This document shows, piece after piece, positions 49,501-59,559 of a stretch of DNA of 64,000 nucleotides. Source of the DNA: Megalonaias nervosa (taxonomy: Eukaryota > Mollusca > Bivalvia > Unionida > Unionidae); assembly GCA_016617855.1 (NCBI GenBank), contig JAECUM010010972.1:1-64000 (forward strand), in the 5' to 3' direction. Numbering within the stretch: position 1 is the stretch's first letter; each line of letters begins with the position of its first letter. Below the pieces are notes generated by a model. The model had not been told where the DNA came from. It saw only the letters and a program-made list of their open reading frames with translations, and made no database searches. The translations under genes and the position numbers were made by a program.

Positions 49501-52500
49501 GAGGGGCCCCAAGCGACCGAGTGGTCTAAAGCACTCATTGTTACAGATCACTGGCATCTCACCTCCATCTGCATGGGTTCGAGTCTCAGGTTCGGCCAAT
49601 GTGGGTATGTGAAAAAGCTTACCAGTAGCTTCTCGTGGTTTGGTGGTTCTTTCCGGGATTTTCCCGGGTTCTTCCTCCACCATTAATACTGGCCGCCATG
49701 TATAGCCTATCTTGTGCTGAAAAATGGTGCTAAATCCTACAACAACAGCAACAACTTTAGGCAGAGGATGACTCCTGGAAGACCCCAGGTAGAACCCACA
49801 ACCCATGGGAAACTACAGTCAAGATTTGTTACATAACCACTATGGCTGAGCTGATACTCAAGCTAACATGGACATGGGTGAGTAGTGAGAGTGATCTGTA
49901 AAAGCCACCTAGGACCCCATTAACGGAATAGAAATCATGGATGCATATAGTCAGTTCAAAGGCTCATACTGTTTATCTGTTGTAAAAACATACACAGCGC
50001 CATTATCATAATGAGTAACCTAATTGCTATAGTGCAATATGTATTGCTTTATTGAAGTTACAATATGTACTGACTGGGGTACATGAGGTATTTCTCTGTT
50101 ACTCTTATTAAGCTTTTTTGCTTTTTCCAAGTTACTTAAAAATGTTGTTACTGTAAAGGTCTGAATTCTTTGATGCCTTATCATTGCTGATGCTATTAAA
50201 ACACAAGGCCAGTCATCACTGTCATGTGTTCATTGCTGATGCTATTAAAACACAAGGCCAGTCATCACTGTCATGTGTTCATTGCTGATGCTATTAAAAC
50301 ACAAGGTCAGTCATCACTGTCATGTGTTCATTGCTGATGCTATTAAAACACAAGGCCAGTCATCACTGTCCTGTATAACTATTACATCATTTTGTTTGCT
50401 AACTTGATTAATTTATTATTCATGTCATGAGAGACAGGTTTTGGCTGTAAAAAAATTTACTGAGTAAAATTTATATTACAGTGTAGCTAACTTTACAATT
50501 AATGGACTGGGTAAGTATTACCTTATATTTTACTTTGCAATTCAAATTCCATACTGCTAAAGACAGCACATGAACATTACATAAAAACAATAATATTTAC
50601 AATCAAGGTACTTTTAATTCTATATGATTTTATATCAATGCAATTAAAATAGAACAAAATAACTTTGTTGAGATTATCAGAATATTTCCAACCTAAACTC
50701 AGTTTTGACACTGATATTGGCCCAGAACTGTTATAAAAAACTACATGTCTTTAAGAACCACTTTTTGTTGGCAGAAGGGTTGGTCTCTCATGACAGGTTT
50801 TAATGTATATCAAGTAAAAAATCTGATTTCCTTTATATTAAGCAAAACTCAGGACCCAACAATGCATTCTCAGTCTTTAGCTGGTGGAACTGAAACATTC
50901 TACTTTACGTGTCTTACCAGTAGATCCTCCTTCTATTCTTGGAATCACCTAAAATAAAGAAAAAGTTTTGTAACATAAACTTCAAACTGTATAAAGCAAT
51001 TATGTAAAGCTCATTCATGTGCATTACAAATTTATATAAACCTTTAGACGAAACACTTTGCTAAACCTGAAACAGTGTTCAACTTCTACTATGTTGAGAG
51101 CTCAGCAAATTCCAATAGCCCAATGTGAAGGGCCAACTTCTACTATGTTGAGAGCTCAGCAAATTCCAATAGCCCATTGTGAGGGGCCACTCTTACTCTA
51201 GATCATTCCCCTCCTCTTTTTTCTTTGAGTTGCTCACTAGGCCTGTCAAGCATGAAGTGTTGACTAATCTGTCTGAAAGAAGTAGTGAGCACAGTGACTA
51301 AATTCAGCACTTTCATTCTTCAGTTCTTTAAAGGCACCAGGTAATTATATTACAGTCCAACCCGGCTATCACGATTACATCAGGTTGTCAAACATTTGTT
51401 GACATAACTCGGTCCTGATATATCCAAGTTCATAAAAACCAGTAATGTAATTTTAAAGATGTCCTTGACCTTTATTCCTATCTCTTACTTTTAGGTTTAT
51501 TGAAATGTTGCCGACAAACAGGTCGTAGTTTTAAGATTAATTATTGCTTCATATGCACAGTGTTTTACTTTAGTAACAACTGTTGTGATTTCATAATTTT
51601 TTAGACAGATTTCAATGTCCAGCTGTACACAGCAAACAATACCAAAAGAATATTGTCAATAAATTACTCATGTGTGTACATACGCTCTCTCTGAAATAAA
51701 GGTACAGTATGAACTCTATTTTCTCTCTTAATCCACTCTCTGAAATAAAGGTACAATATGAACTCTATTTTCTCACTGAATCCACTCTCTGAATCTAACT
51801 ACTGATATCATTTCATGAAAAATGATCTGTCAATATAATCAAAATTTACTGGCTGAAGACAGAATCCAAATAAAAAGAAACATTAATAAACATTAATAAA
51901 CATCCAACATCACCTAATACATCATAATGGCCAAAAGAAATGATCAGGGGGTTGTGGGGGTGTCTTTCTTTTCAAATGGCTATTGAGATACATATGTAAA
52001 TCATTTATATTTATTATTAAGATCTTTTAGTTGAATAAAAAATACATTACCAGAACATGATTTTATGGTCATGGTTTAACTCTATTTAGCTACTGTAACA
52101 GTTGTATTCAGGCAAGGTAAAATATTGTATTCCTAACAGGCTACTGAACACCCAAAACTACCCAGGTCTCTAATAAGCCATATTTGCCATTGGTTCATAC
52201 CAACTAATGTATTTGGCTACAGAACACATGACTGTCTTATTTGCCATTAGCACTAAAGCCACCCCAGCAGATCAGTGACTTTATATCTGTATAGCTCACT
52301 GATTATACAGGAGGCAAGCATATTGCCAATCATTGTTTACTGACACATGGAAATAGATCACAGAAAGAATTAGCGGCAGCATGTCTCTTGAACCCGCCAC
52401 TGCTTTCTGTAATCTGTTGTAATGTAGCCCAGAAAAGATAGATGTTCATTTGCATAATGTAGCAACTGTACAAATAAGGTCTGTTCAAACAATTACATGT

Positions 52501-54324
52501 CACTTTCCAGTGTCATCAGATTTAAAAATTAGTTTGGTCTTATCAGTATTTATCAGTAAATTAATCTCACAAAGGAGACCTCAGGAAAAGGAATGCTTAT
52601 TTTGTCAATTGGATTAGCATAACAAAGTTTTTTCAGGACTGGACCAAAATGCTCAACATCCACTAATTCACAAGATAACCAAGGTTGAGATACATGAGTT
52701 TGACTGTAATATTCAGCCCTCTGCTGGGGCTCCATTTGTAGGTCCCTCCACCTTATGAAGATTATTTAATTGTATTAAAAGCTGTAACTTTGTGTACAAA
52801 GTGAAGCATGTGACACATGAATGTGGGAACTGTACTATTTTTGTTCTCCATATTTATTTGGTTACCTGTAATTAGTACTCACTTGTCCTGCACAAATATC
52901 AATGAGTTGTCCCTTGCTTATGCGACCTGGTAATTCATTACTGGTTAAATATGTTGAGTAGTATCTATACAGGTGTTTGAAAATCAAGCCAAACCTGGGA
53001 ATCAGAGACTTATAAAAGCCTCCAGTACAATGATTTCACTAGAAAGGAACTGAGATAATTACATTGTATTTTAATTCCTTTAGTTAAAAAATGTTGGAAT
53101 TAAACAAATACTTACTGGTCATGAGACCAATGCCTTCAGCAATCAGACACCACATTTCCAAAGTCAATGAAGTATAAAATATCAGTAATACCTACTTCTG
53201 TAATAACGGCACATTATTTAGCAAACTGTTTTCTCACCAAGATATAACATCCTAGGTACAAATTTATGCACACAGACAGAGTTCAAGAAAACTATATAGC
53301 CATCAGCTAGATTTAAGTACAGAGAAATGTAGATTAATGCATAATATATTTACAATGCTGGCTCCTTTAGACCCTCCCCCAGAGTAAGTACCCTGAATTC
53401 CACTCCAAACTGCTGCCTAGGACAGAGGAAGAAAAATGGCAGATATGAAGTGAAGCTGTACTGATATATCTATATACATACATCTGTGGATGCTAAGTGA
53501 TGTTGGGGATAGTACAGTAATATGGCTCACACTGAAGCTAGCTATGACAAATTTATCCCCAAGCATTAAAATGTCTTCTGATCTATTAACACAAGCCTTA
53601 TAATTTATCTCAAATATTTTGTATTGGCATAATGGATTTGAAAGGGCATGTGCACCTCTAACTGCCACACTACAAAATCAGCTGCAATTTAAAAGACACT
53701 TTTGCCTGTATTTAACATGCAAAAACTCCAAAAAACACATCTGCTGTTTCTCACCTCATTCGGGAACCAGAACTTTAGCACATTATATGACAGAACTAGA
53801 TGACTGCGATCATGGAAATGGCAAGGAACATCCATATATTTTTTCAGTATGGTAACAGAAAGCACACAGTCTACACTGTCTGGTTCAGACTTGGGACACT
53901 GTATATATAGTTCAAACTTTAGGCTCTCTCTCAGGTATTCCATGACTTTGTGGAGATTCATGGTGATGAAATCTCGAACTTCATGGCATAGTTTGAAAGA
54001 TGGACTCTTTTGTTTGATCCCTACTGTTGTAACTCGAGCAAATATGGCGTATTCCTTGCAGAATAAAATCAACCTGTGATGATCATCAAGGTCAAGGACA
54101 CAGCAGTCATAGTAGATGAGACTTTCTGTTTCCGTTGCGACTATGGTCCATTTAGCCACACAGGCAGCAAGAAGGTGATGGAAAATGGTTGACGGCATGA
54201 ATTTTTCCACAAACACATAACTGAGGACCGATGAGCTTCCCTTCTCTGCAGGTGGCATAGGGTAGAAAACCTCTTCTGGTGCTGCCTCCCTAAGTATGCA
54301 TGGAACAAGGAAGAACTTTTCGAC
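37527..54324 (-). CDS. COR-domain (Roco-type) protein with tandem acidic mini-exons, partial
   Basis: Minus-strand model of ten exons. A 570-bp COR exon (54324-53755, phase 0/0) leads to a 31-bp exon (50948-50918, phase 0/1), then eight 45-bp exons (phase 1/1) at 48471, 47684, 43736, 43378, 42453, 41342, 38346 and 37571 (first bases). All borders are AG/GT and the joined frame (about 320 codons) has no stop. COR domains act with a Roc GTPase in Roco proteins, usually as dimerisation modules; Roc is not seen and would lie further 5'. The tail is a series of 15-residue acidic units with S-x-x-E/D sites fitting casein kinase 2. The 3' terminal exon was not found. The link between the COR exon and the array rests on phase compatibility and order only. 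Confidence 0.7.
38302..38346 (-). CDS. 45-bp repeat exon, copy 7
   Basis: TTTTCAG acceptor, GTATGT donor (the only copy with a changed donor), phase 1/1. Encodes EEHSKEDAVPSKHR, more basic than the others. Confidence 0.75.
38840..39400. repeat. Segmental duplicon, member 1 (empty site)
   Basis: Aligns by eye with 48890-50090: shared words include GGTTTTGTGG, GATAGGCTACACATGGTG, CATACTGTTTATCTGTTGT and TGACTGGGGTA. It lacks the SINE present in the other copy and keeps the uninterrupted target (about 39003-39016), so it represents the pre-insertion state. Confidence 0.85.
39853..40113 (-). pseudogene. Possible TTF-type zinc-finger fragment (hAT-related)
   Basis: The minus-strand frame contains FKEQWKAIWPWIKYNRDAGK then FPDLANKSSALYCGT. 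The order W-P-W-x-x-Y...G-K-M...F-P-D-x-A resembles the TTF-type zinc finger found in hAT-derived proteins such as ZNF862-like genes. The expected Cys pair after GKM is degraded (MCSTFLKF). No transposase core is nearby. Confidence 0.4.
40540..40985 (-). pseudogene. LINE reverse-transcriptase C-terminal fragment
   Basis: Broken minus-strand frames read LTAELE, HALEIRCYRMILN, LLTTVKKCELRWYGHVT, then KRWEDNIKEWTGMDIAKSQR. This RWYGHV...KRWEDNIKEWTG order is the conserved C-terminus of a widespread group of metazoan LINE RT proteins. Stops and frame changes are present; no catalytic core is seen here. Confidence 0.8.
41298..41342 (-). CDS. 45-bp repeat exon, copy 6
   Basis: CTTTCAG acceptor, GTAAGT donor, phase 1/1. 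Encodes EEDFEANAVPAEDG. Confidence 0.78.
42409..42453 (-). CDS. 45-bp repeat exon, copy 5
   Basis: CTTTCAG acceptor, GTAAGT donor, phase 1/1. Encodes EEDFDTNTIPSKHK. Its acceptor side runs directly into the 51-bp satellite. Confidence 0.78.
42460..43185. repeat. 51-bp satellite, about 14 nearly identical copies
   Basis: Units such as GAGTTAAAACATATATCATA plus AATCTAGTACATTACATTAT and a TTTTGGTAAA end repeat with almost no differences. Single, diverged versions of the same unit flank the acceptor side of the other 45-bp exons, so the satellite amplified from duplicated intron sequence. Confidence 0.97.
43334..43378 (-). CDS. 45-bp acidic repeat exon, copy 4
   Basis: CTTTCAG acceptor, GTAAGT donor, phase 1/1. 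Encodes EEDSEEDAVSSDHG, close to the apparent consensus. Confidence 0.8.
43692..43736 (-). CDS. 45-bp acidic repeat exon, copy 3
   Basis: CTTTCAG acceptor, GTAAGT donor, phase 1/1. Encodes EKDPKEDAVSSEHG. Only 313 bp separate it from copy 4. Confidence 0.8.
43740..47150. other. No further exon recognised within this intron-sized gap
   Basis: Frames at 43850-44128 on both strands overlap GGTGGTGGAG-rich sequence and show no domain. A short (CT)n tract lies at 45476-45490. No extra copy of the 45-bp exon was found between copies 3 and 2. Confidence 0.5.
47640..47684 (-). CDS. 45-bp acidic repeat exon, copy 2
   Basis: CTTTCAG acceptor, GTAAGT donor, phase 1/1. Encodes KEDSEEEDVSSDHG. Confidence 0.8.
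48427..48471 (-). CDS. 45-bp acidic repeat exon, copy 1 (most 5')
   Basis: CTTTCAG acceptor, GTAAGT donor, phase 1/1. Encodes EEGSDSDDASSEHG. The 31-bp exon upstream ends in G, which would complete a Glu codon here. Confidence 0.8.
48955..49365. repeat. 30-32-bp minisatellite, about 13 copies
   Basis: Units contain GGCTGTAAACCAGACT and TGTACATGCCAAA. It is absent from the paralogous position near 38.9 kb. The 185-codon minus-strand frame here is produced by the repeat. Confidence 0.93.
49491..49767 (+). mobile_element. tRNA-derived SINE (second family) with 14-bp target duplication
   Basis: ACTTTAGGCAGAGG flanks the element at 49491-49504 and 49754-49767. The body matches the 36.7-kb copy (GAGTGGTCTAAAG, GGGTTCGAGTCTC, CAGTAGCTTCTCGTGG, CCTCCACCATTAATACTG, CAACAACAGCAACAAC tail). 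The frame at 49423-49806 minus is a shadow of it. Confidence 0.95.
50175..50375. repeat. 49-bp tandem repeat, 4 copies
   Basis: Units contain CATTGCTGATGCTATTAAAA and CAGTCATCACTGTCATGTG with very few differences. Confidence 0.95.
50918..50948 (-). CDS. 31-bp linker exon between COR and the acidic array
   Basis: Acceptor TTTATTTTAG, donor GTAAGA. Phase 0 in, 1 out; encodes VIPRIEGGST and the first base of the next codon. It is exactly the adaptor needed between the phase-0 COR exon and the phase-1 array, which is the main reason to call so short an exon. Confidence 0.55.
51080..51790. repeat. Two short tandem duplications (~54 bp each, two copies)
   Basis: 51080-51189: unit with CAACTTCTACTATGTTGAGA. 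About 51685-51790: unit with CTCTCTGAAATAAAGGTACA. Both are near-identical pairs in an intron of the minus-strand gene. Confidence 0.9.
51800..53750. other. No exon called
   Basis: Presumed intron of the minus-strand gene. A GTAAGT-like minus-strand donor at about 53112 follows a short open stretch, but its phases do not fit the flanking exons. Confidence 0.4.
53755..54324 (-). CDS. COR-domain exon (C-terminal half of COR, Roco family)
   Basis: Acceptor TTAATTTTAG, donor GTGAGA; 570 bp, 190 codons, phase 0/0. The start VEKFFLVPCILREA fits the FxVPxLL step of COR domains. Then SYVFVEKFMPSTIFHHLLAA (the F-x-x-F-x-P-x-x-x-F-H-x-L-x-A core), a Trp-centred VAKWTIV, LDLDDHHRLIL, LCHEVRDFI, and the end HLVLSYNVLKFWFPNE. 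This is the usual order in Roco and related immune-type proteins of molluscs. The ATG inside (54258) is internal to the exon. Confident of COR-like fold; less sure which Roco subfamily. Confidence 0.72.
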
Positions 54325-54329
54325 CTAAA

Positions 54330-55320
54330 ATTAAAATTAAAAAAATTACTTCAATTGTAATTAGAATTTGCAAGCTTAATTATTTACAAGCTAACTAGAA
54401 GCTGATTAATATTAAAAGACAATTAATTAATGGGATAATTAACCTACTCATCTGATGACCTCATTACATAAGCAATTCTCATTTACAGTCAGAAACAATT
54501 AGTCTCCCATATAAAAACAGAGTTTATATGGATATTATATATCAGCCAAAAAATTCAAGAACTGAAGTCCCTCTCTTTTCTTTGGAACAGTGATTTTTTA
54601 TTTTGACTTTGCATCCACAAGATTCAACCATGCACAGCATTCAGCTGCAAATAAATAAAGAGCAGTAATTCTTAAAAAAAAATTGTGGGAGCATAGTCAT
54701 TGGTTGAAACCTTCAGGCAGTAATCATGATACTTCCCGAGATTCATGGCAATCCACAGATCGAAGTATTAATAATACCGATGGCTTGGTGAGTCCAGGTG
54801 ATGCTGCTTTGTATAATATCAGACAGCAGAATGTGACTCCTGTGATATGTTACTGTTTATGGTCATATCACTATCATAAACATAAATCCAAAGATATATT
54901 ACAATTTACAGTAGTTTTGCTACTGTAAATGCAGCTCTCTGTAAGTTTTATAACATTTTTCTAAAATTTCTTTCCATTATAGATCACTAGAAGATTTATA
55001 TTAACATTTTGAACATTATTATGGGATTGTTATGTAGATTTCCTTTGCAAAGTATTTGTAATTTTTCAAGGAATAGCATCAATAGAACAATATCCAAGGG
55101 TCTAATAATTTACTTAAATTGTATATGCCTTCCTTTGACATATAAACTTGACTTCTAAAGTCAGTAGATCTACAATTTATTGGTAATTTTAACAAGCCTT
55201 AGTATTATTAGTGTTACGAATTACATCTGGAAAAAGACAATGGACACCATGCCATAGGCATAGACATATTGGCAAATCTCAACAGCAAAACTTGTGGAAC
55301 TATTTATACTAGTAATACCC
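54330..55320. other. No gene recognised
   Basis: Presumed intron upstream of the COR exon; AT-rich, no upstream exon ending in phase 0 identified. Confidence 0.45.
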
Positions 55321-55332
55321 CATTCTGTACAA

Positions 55333-56445
55333 AATAATGGATACATGGACATAAGAATGGATGCATGGACATAAGAATGGATGCATGGACATAAGAATGG
55401 ATACATGGACATAAGAATGGATGCATGGACATAAGAATGGATGCATGGACATAAGAATGGATACATGGACATAAGAATGGATACATGGACATAAGAATGG
55501 ATACATGGACATAAGAATGGATGTATGAACATGAGAATAGATGCATGGACATAAGAATAGATGCATGGACATGAGAATGGATGTATGAACATGAGAATAG
55601 ATGCATGGACATAAGAATAGATGCATGGACATAAGAATGGATGTATGAACATGAGAATAGATGCATGGACATAAGAATGGATGTATGAACATGAGAATAG
55701 ATGCATGGACATAAGAATAGATGCATGGACATGAGAATGGATGTATGAACATGAGAATAGATGCATGGACATAAGAATAGATGCATGGACATGAGAATGG
55801 ATGTATGAACATGAGAATAGATGCATGGACATAAGAATGGATGTATGAACATGAGAATAGATGCATGGACATAAGAATGGATGTATGAACATGAGAATAG
55901 ATGCATGGACATGAGAATAGATGCATGGACATGAGAATAGATGCATGGACATGAGAATGGATATATGAACATGAGGATAGATGCATGGACATGAGAATGG
56001 ATGTATGAACATGAGAATAGATACATGGACATGAGAATGGATGTATGAACATGAGAATAGATGCATGGACATGAGAATGGATGTATGAACATGAGGATAG
56101 ATGCATGGACATAAGAATAGATGCATGGACATGAGAATGGATGTATGAACATGAGAATAGATGCATGGACATAAGAATAGATGCATGGACATGAGAATGG
56201 ATGTATGAACATGAGAATAGATGCATGGACATAAGAATAGATGCATGGACATGAGAATGGATGTATGAACATGAGAATAGATGCATGGACATAAGAATAG
56301 ATGCATGGGCAGGAGAATGGATGCATGGACATAAGAATGGAAACATGGATGTGAGAATGGATGCATGGACATGAGAATGGATGCATCATGTGACAATGGA
56401 TGCATGGACACAAGAATGGATGCATGGACATGAGAATGGAAGATG
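55333..56445. repeat. 1.1-kb satellite of 20-bp units with 60-bp higher order
   Basis: Basic unit ATGCATGGACATAAGAATGG. Variants (GTATGAAC, AGAATAG, ATGAGAA) alternate so that in the middle the pattern repeats every 60 bp. Because 20 is not a multiple of three, the same ~20-residue peptide period appears in all three minus-strand frames, giving three overlapping frames of 345-409 codons. I treat these as by-products. Confidence 0.97.
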
Positions 56446-56582
56446 GACATGAGGGTTTCTATATATCCCAGCCGGGATAATAAAGAATTTAAGAGAAAAT
56501 GAATTGTATATCCACACCAAAATGTAAACCATGTACTTACTTAGGCATTGACAATTAATAGTGGTAAATATTGTCAACAATA

Positions 56583-56790
56583 GCACCTGTTCATGTGTTA
56601 TACGTAGCTCTGGGTCAGCTTATTGATAGCACCTGTTCATGAGAATGCATAATACATAGCACTGGGAAAGATTACTGATAGCATGTGTTCATGTGGTTGT
56701 GTAATACATACAATAGTTAGCTCTGGACCAGCTTACTGATAGCACCTGTTCATGTGAATGTGTAATACATAGCTTTGGGCCAGCTTACAT
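56583..56790. repeat. ~55-65-bp tandem repeat, about 4 copies
   Basis: Units contain GATAGCACCTGTTCATG, TGTAATACATAG and CTCTGGxCCAGCTTA, with small indels. Confidence 0.88.
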
Positions 56791-56799
56791 TCTGACACA

Positions 56800-59380
56800 A
56801 CAGAGTAAAGTGTGTAATGTATTAGGTTCTTGGCTTCAGTTTATGTTCTCCAGAAACCAAGAGACTACGGAAACCCTGAAGCACTTAACTACAGATGATT
56901 TCTGACAAATTCAGTTCAATTCTGTTTTGTGATTTCTAGAAGACTTTTATGAAAATTTAAACAACTCTTTTAGTAACTTCAGCCATATACGATGGCGGAC
57001 CCACATCATATGTAAACAATGTGAAAAGCCCAGACGCTTTTAGTCATATCCAAGCAGTTTGAGAAAATCTTATTTTAAAACAAATCTGAATGCAGATCTG
57101 GATGATTGGTATAATCTTGAAAGTAATTCATACCATGATGATTTCTGTCAAACTTGGTCAAATTCTATTCAACTGTACTTGAGAAGTAACTTAATGGTTG
57201 TTATATTATGAACAATGGAAACCATATTTAAAGTTCCATCCATAACTTAAATACAGACCTACCAACACTGACGAGTCCATCTCAGTAAGGGAGTTGATTT
57301 TTTTTCTGTAAGTTTGTCCAGTTTTTAGTAAGGTGTAACAAAATATCATAAACTGCTATTGTAAAGCTGGAAAACATAATTAAAAGTTCGATATTCAAAA
57401 CATGCATTGACGATAAACATTATGTTCAACTGAAAAGTTTGCAAAGTACACTTAGACTTTATTTACCATTTGTACAGTTGCACAAACTTTAGTTCCAAAC
57501 CCTATGCAGCTCAATGGCTTGTTGCAATGTCTTAACATGATGTAATTCTTGGAAATACTTTTTCCATTTCACATGGCAATGGCAATCATATATCCCGCCA
57601 TGACGCATACTCAAATTGACCAGTGATGTCCAATAAACGTAATTGTGTCCCTTCCTGCTTTAATTCACAAGAATCGGAATATTCCTTTTTATTCTTCTGT
57701 GCAGATTATTAACACTTTTCAAGAGGTTTATTTTCCTTTTCATCTTAAACATGCATCAATTGTTGGATGCCATTTTAAAACAAAATCTAAAAGGAATCAG
57801 ATCATAATTAATAGTTCCGGTTCAGTAGTCCCAGTCTCTTTTTAGAGCATTTTTCCTGTTTCCTTTTGGTGGTTACAAAGAGTTAGATTTAGGCATTCTT
57901 GGTATGAATTTAAAGGCAATTGTTTATTCTTTAGAATATGAGCTTATGGTATGGTTGTCTGTGTGTGTTTCAGCAACAGTGTACAGTGAGTAATAAGGTC
58001 TTGGTGATGATCCAGAAGTGAAATCTGTATTCCATTGCATGCTGGTTTGTTTACAGTCCAGCCTTTCAAAAAAAAGCCAGTGAACCTTTGACAAGAACTT
58101 CACCGTGAAGTCATTTTTGAAGGTATTTTTTAGATTAACATATGATTTGTATTGACTGTCACACAGTGGAAAGTTCAGTACTGAGAAACAAATGTAGAGA
58201 ATATATAGTAAAATTACTTGTGTTCTATGTCCATAATCAATGGCATGATCATGCAGACAGTTCACATGAAACAATAGGTGCAGTTTAAAATGTCTCTGGT
58301 GCTGCTGTAAAGTTAGTCTGGTTCCCTGATTAATTCCACTAATTCTAATAGGAAACCCAGATCCAAATCGAACATGGATGAACCAGTTAATCAGACTTTT
58401 TGGCAATGATCATTTTACCGTAGTTTTTGCTTTTATGCCAAAAGTCCATATTTTAAGGGTAATTTTCATAATATTTACAGCAAAATCGTAAGGGTTGGCA
58501 GGTCTCTAAATATAGTGTTCAGGGTATAACAATTATCTGTTATGTAATTCTTGCCTGTTTTTTAACTTACAACAAAAAAACATAGTCTTTTTCTTACACC
58601 AGAGTCACTTCTGTCTTTCAGAATGTAATCTTTTTTTGACATGGACCAAGGATGAAAGGACATCAGATTCAGGAGGGATGAGGGAATTCAGTAATGATGG
58701 ATAGCTGTCTGAGTGAACATAATATATTTAACATATATTGGAACACCATATTTGTTGGGACACCATAAATCAATTTTAAAGCAATTTTTTTTTGCACTGT
58801 TTGTTCTGGGACACATCGTTATTTTAGAGCCATAAGTTGTGGGCCACCTTTACAATCATTTTAAAATTACATGGGAGAAAATGCACTCAAACTTAAATTT
58901 TCTTTTATAAAAATATTGAACTGTTTACTTGTGATAAAACTCTATGTTTATGATTTAGGAGAGAAGAAACATTTCACCATAAGTTCTGGGACAGGAGAAA
59001 ATTATTTTATAGTTTCCCAATAATAACGGTAAATATGGTACTATCTTTTGTCAGCAGGGTGCTCTACTGCAGACTTGAGGATGATTTTATGACTTAATGG
59101 GCTGAGGTAGATGCCTCTGCATTGGATTGGCACTGAACAAAGATAGAATGAACAGATGGTAGAGTGAGATCACTACAATGTGACTTTCATGATATAAATC
59201 AAAGAAAATTGATTAAGAAAAGCCCAACATGCAGCAATGGCACTAACCTCACAAAGGATCTTTCAGTGACAGATTGCTAAACTCAAATGACAGAATAATC
59301 CATACCAAGGAATATTTGAGGTACAGATTAAGGAAGACATGTTTTTGACCATTTCCTTTCACTTTTGATTTAACCAACAA
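56800..59380. other. No gene recognised
   Basis: Contains old dispersed-repeat-like text (56930-57240) and frames of 66 and 160 codons (57645-57845 plus, 57924-58406 minus) without domains or splice support. Confidence 0.45.
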
Positions 59381-59384
59381 GCCA

Positions 59385-59556
59385 AGTGGATTTTTTTATC
59401 TTGATGAGATACAAAGAGGATTTTATCTTGATGAGATACAAAGGCAATTTTATCTTGATGAGATACAAAGAGGATTTTATGTTGATGAGATACAAAGAGG
59501 ATTTTATCTTGATGAGATACAAAGAGGATTTGATCTTGATGAGATACAAAGAGATG
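59385..59556. repeat. 27-bp minisatellite, about 6 copies
   Basis: Units contain TTATCTTGATGAGATACAAA followed by GAGGA. The 9-codon period makes a repetitive SSLYLIKIK minus-strand frame. Confidence 0.95.
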
Positions 59557-59559
59557 TGA

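Larger units (their letters stand above)
48890..50090. repeat. Segmental duplicon, member 2 (with minisatellite and SINE)
   Basis: Same backbone as 38840-39400, enlarged by a ~30-bp minisatellite (48955-49365) and by a SINE (49505-49753). Together with the flanking 45-bp exons at 47.6 and 48.4 kb, which pair with 37.5 and 38.3 kb, this suggests a two-exon module was duplicated as a block of 2 kb or more. Confidence 0.8.

Noticed and set aside
53040..53200. Possible extra minus-strand exon ending at a GTAAGT near 53112
   Set aside because: Best open stretch would enter in phase 0 and exit in phase 1, which would throw the 31-bp exon and the 45-bp array out of frame.
57924..58406. 160-codon minus-strand frame
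   Set aside because: No domain, no acceptor/donor pair in phase with the COR exon, and composition like the surrounding AT-rich DNA.
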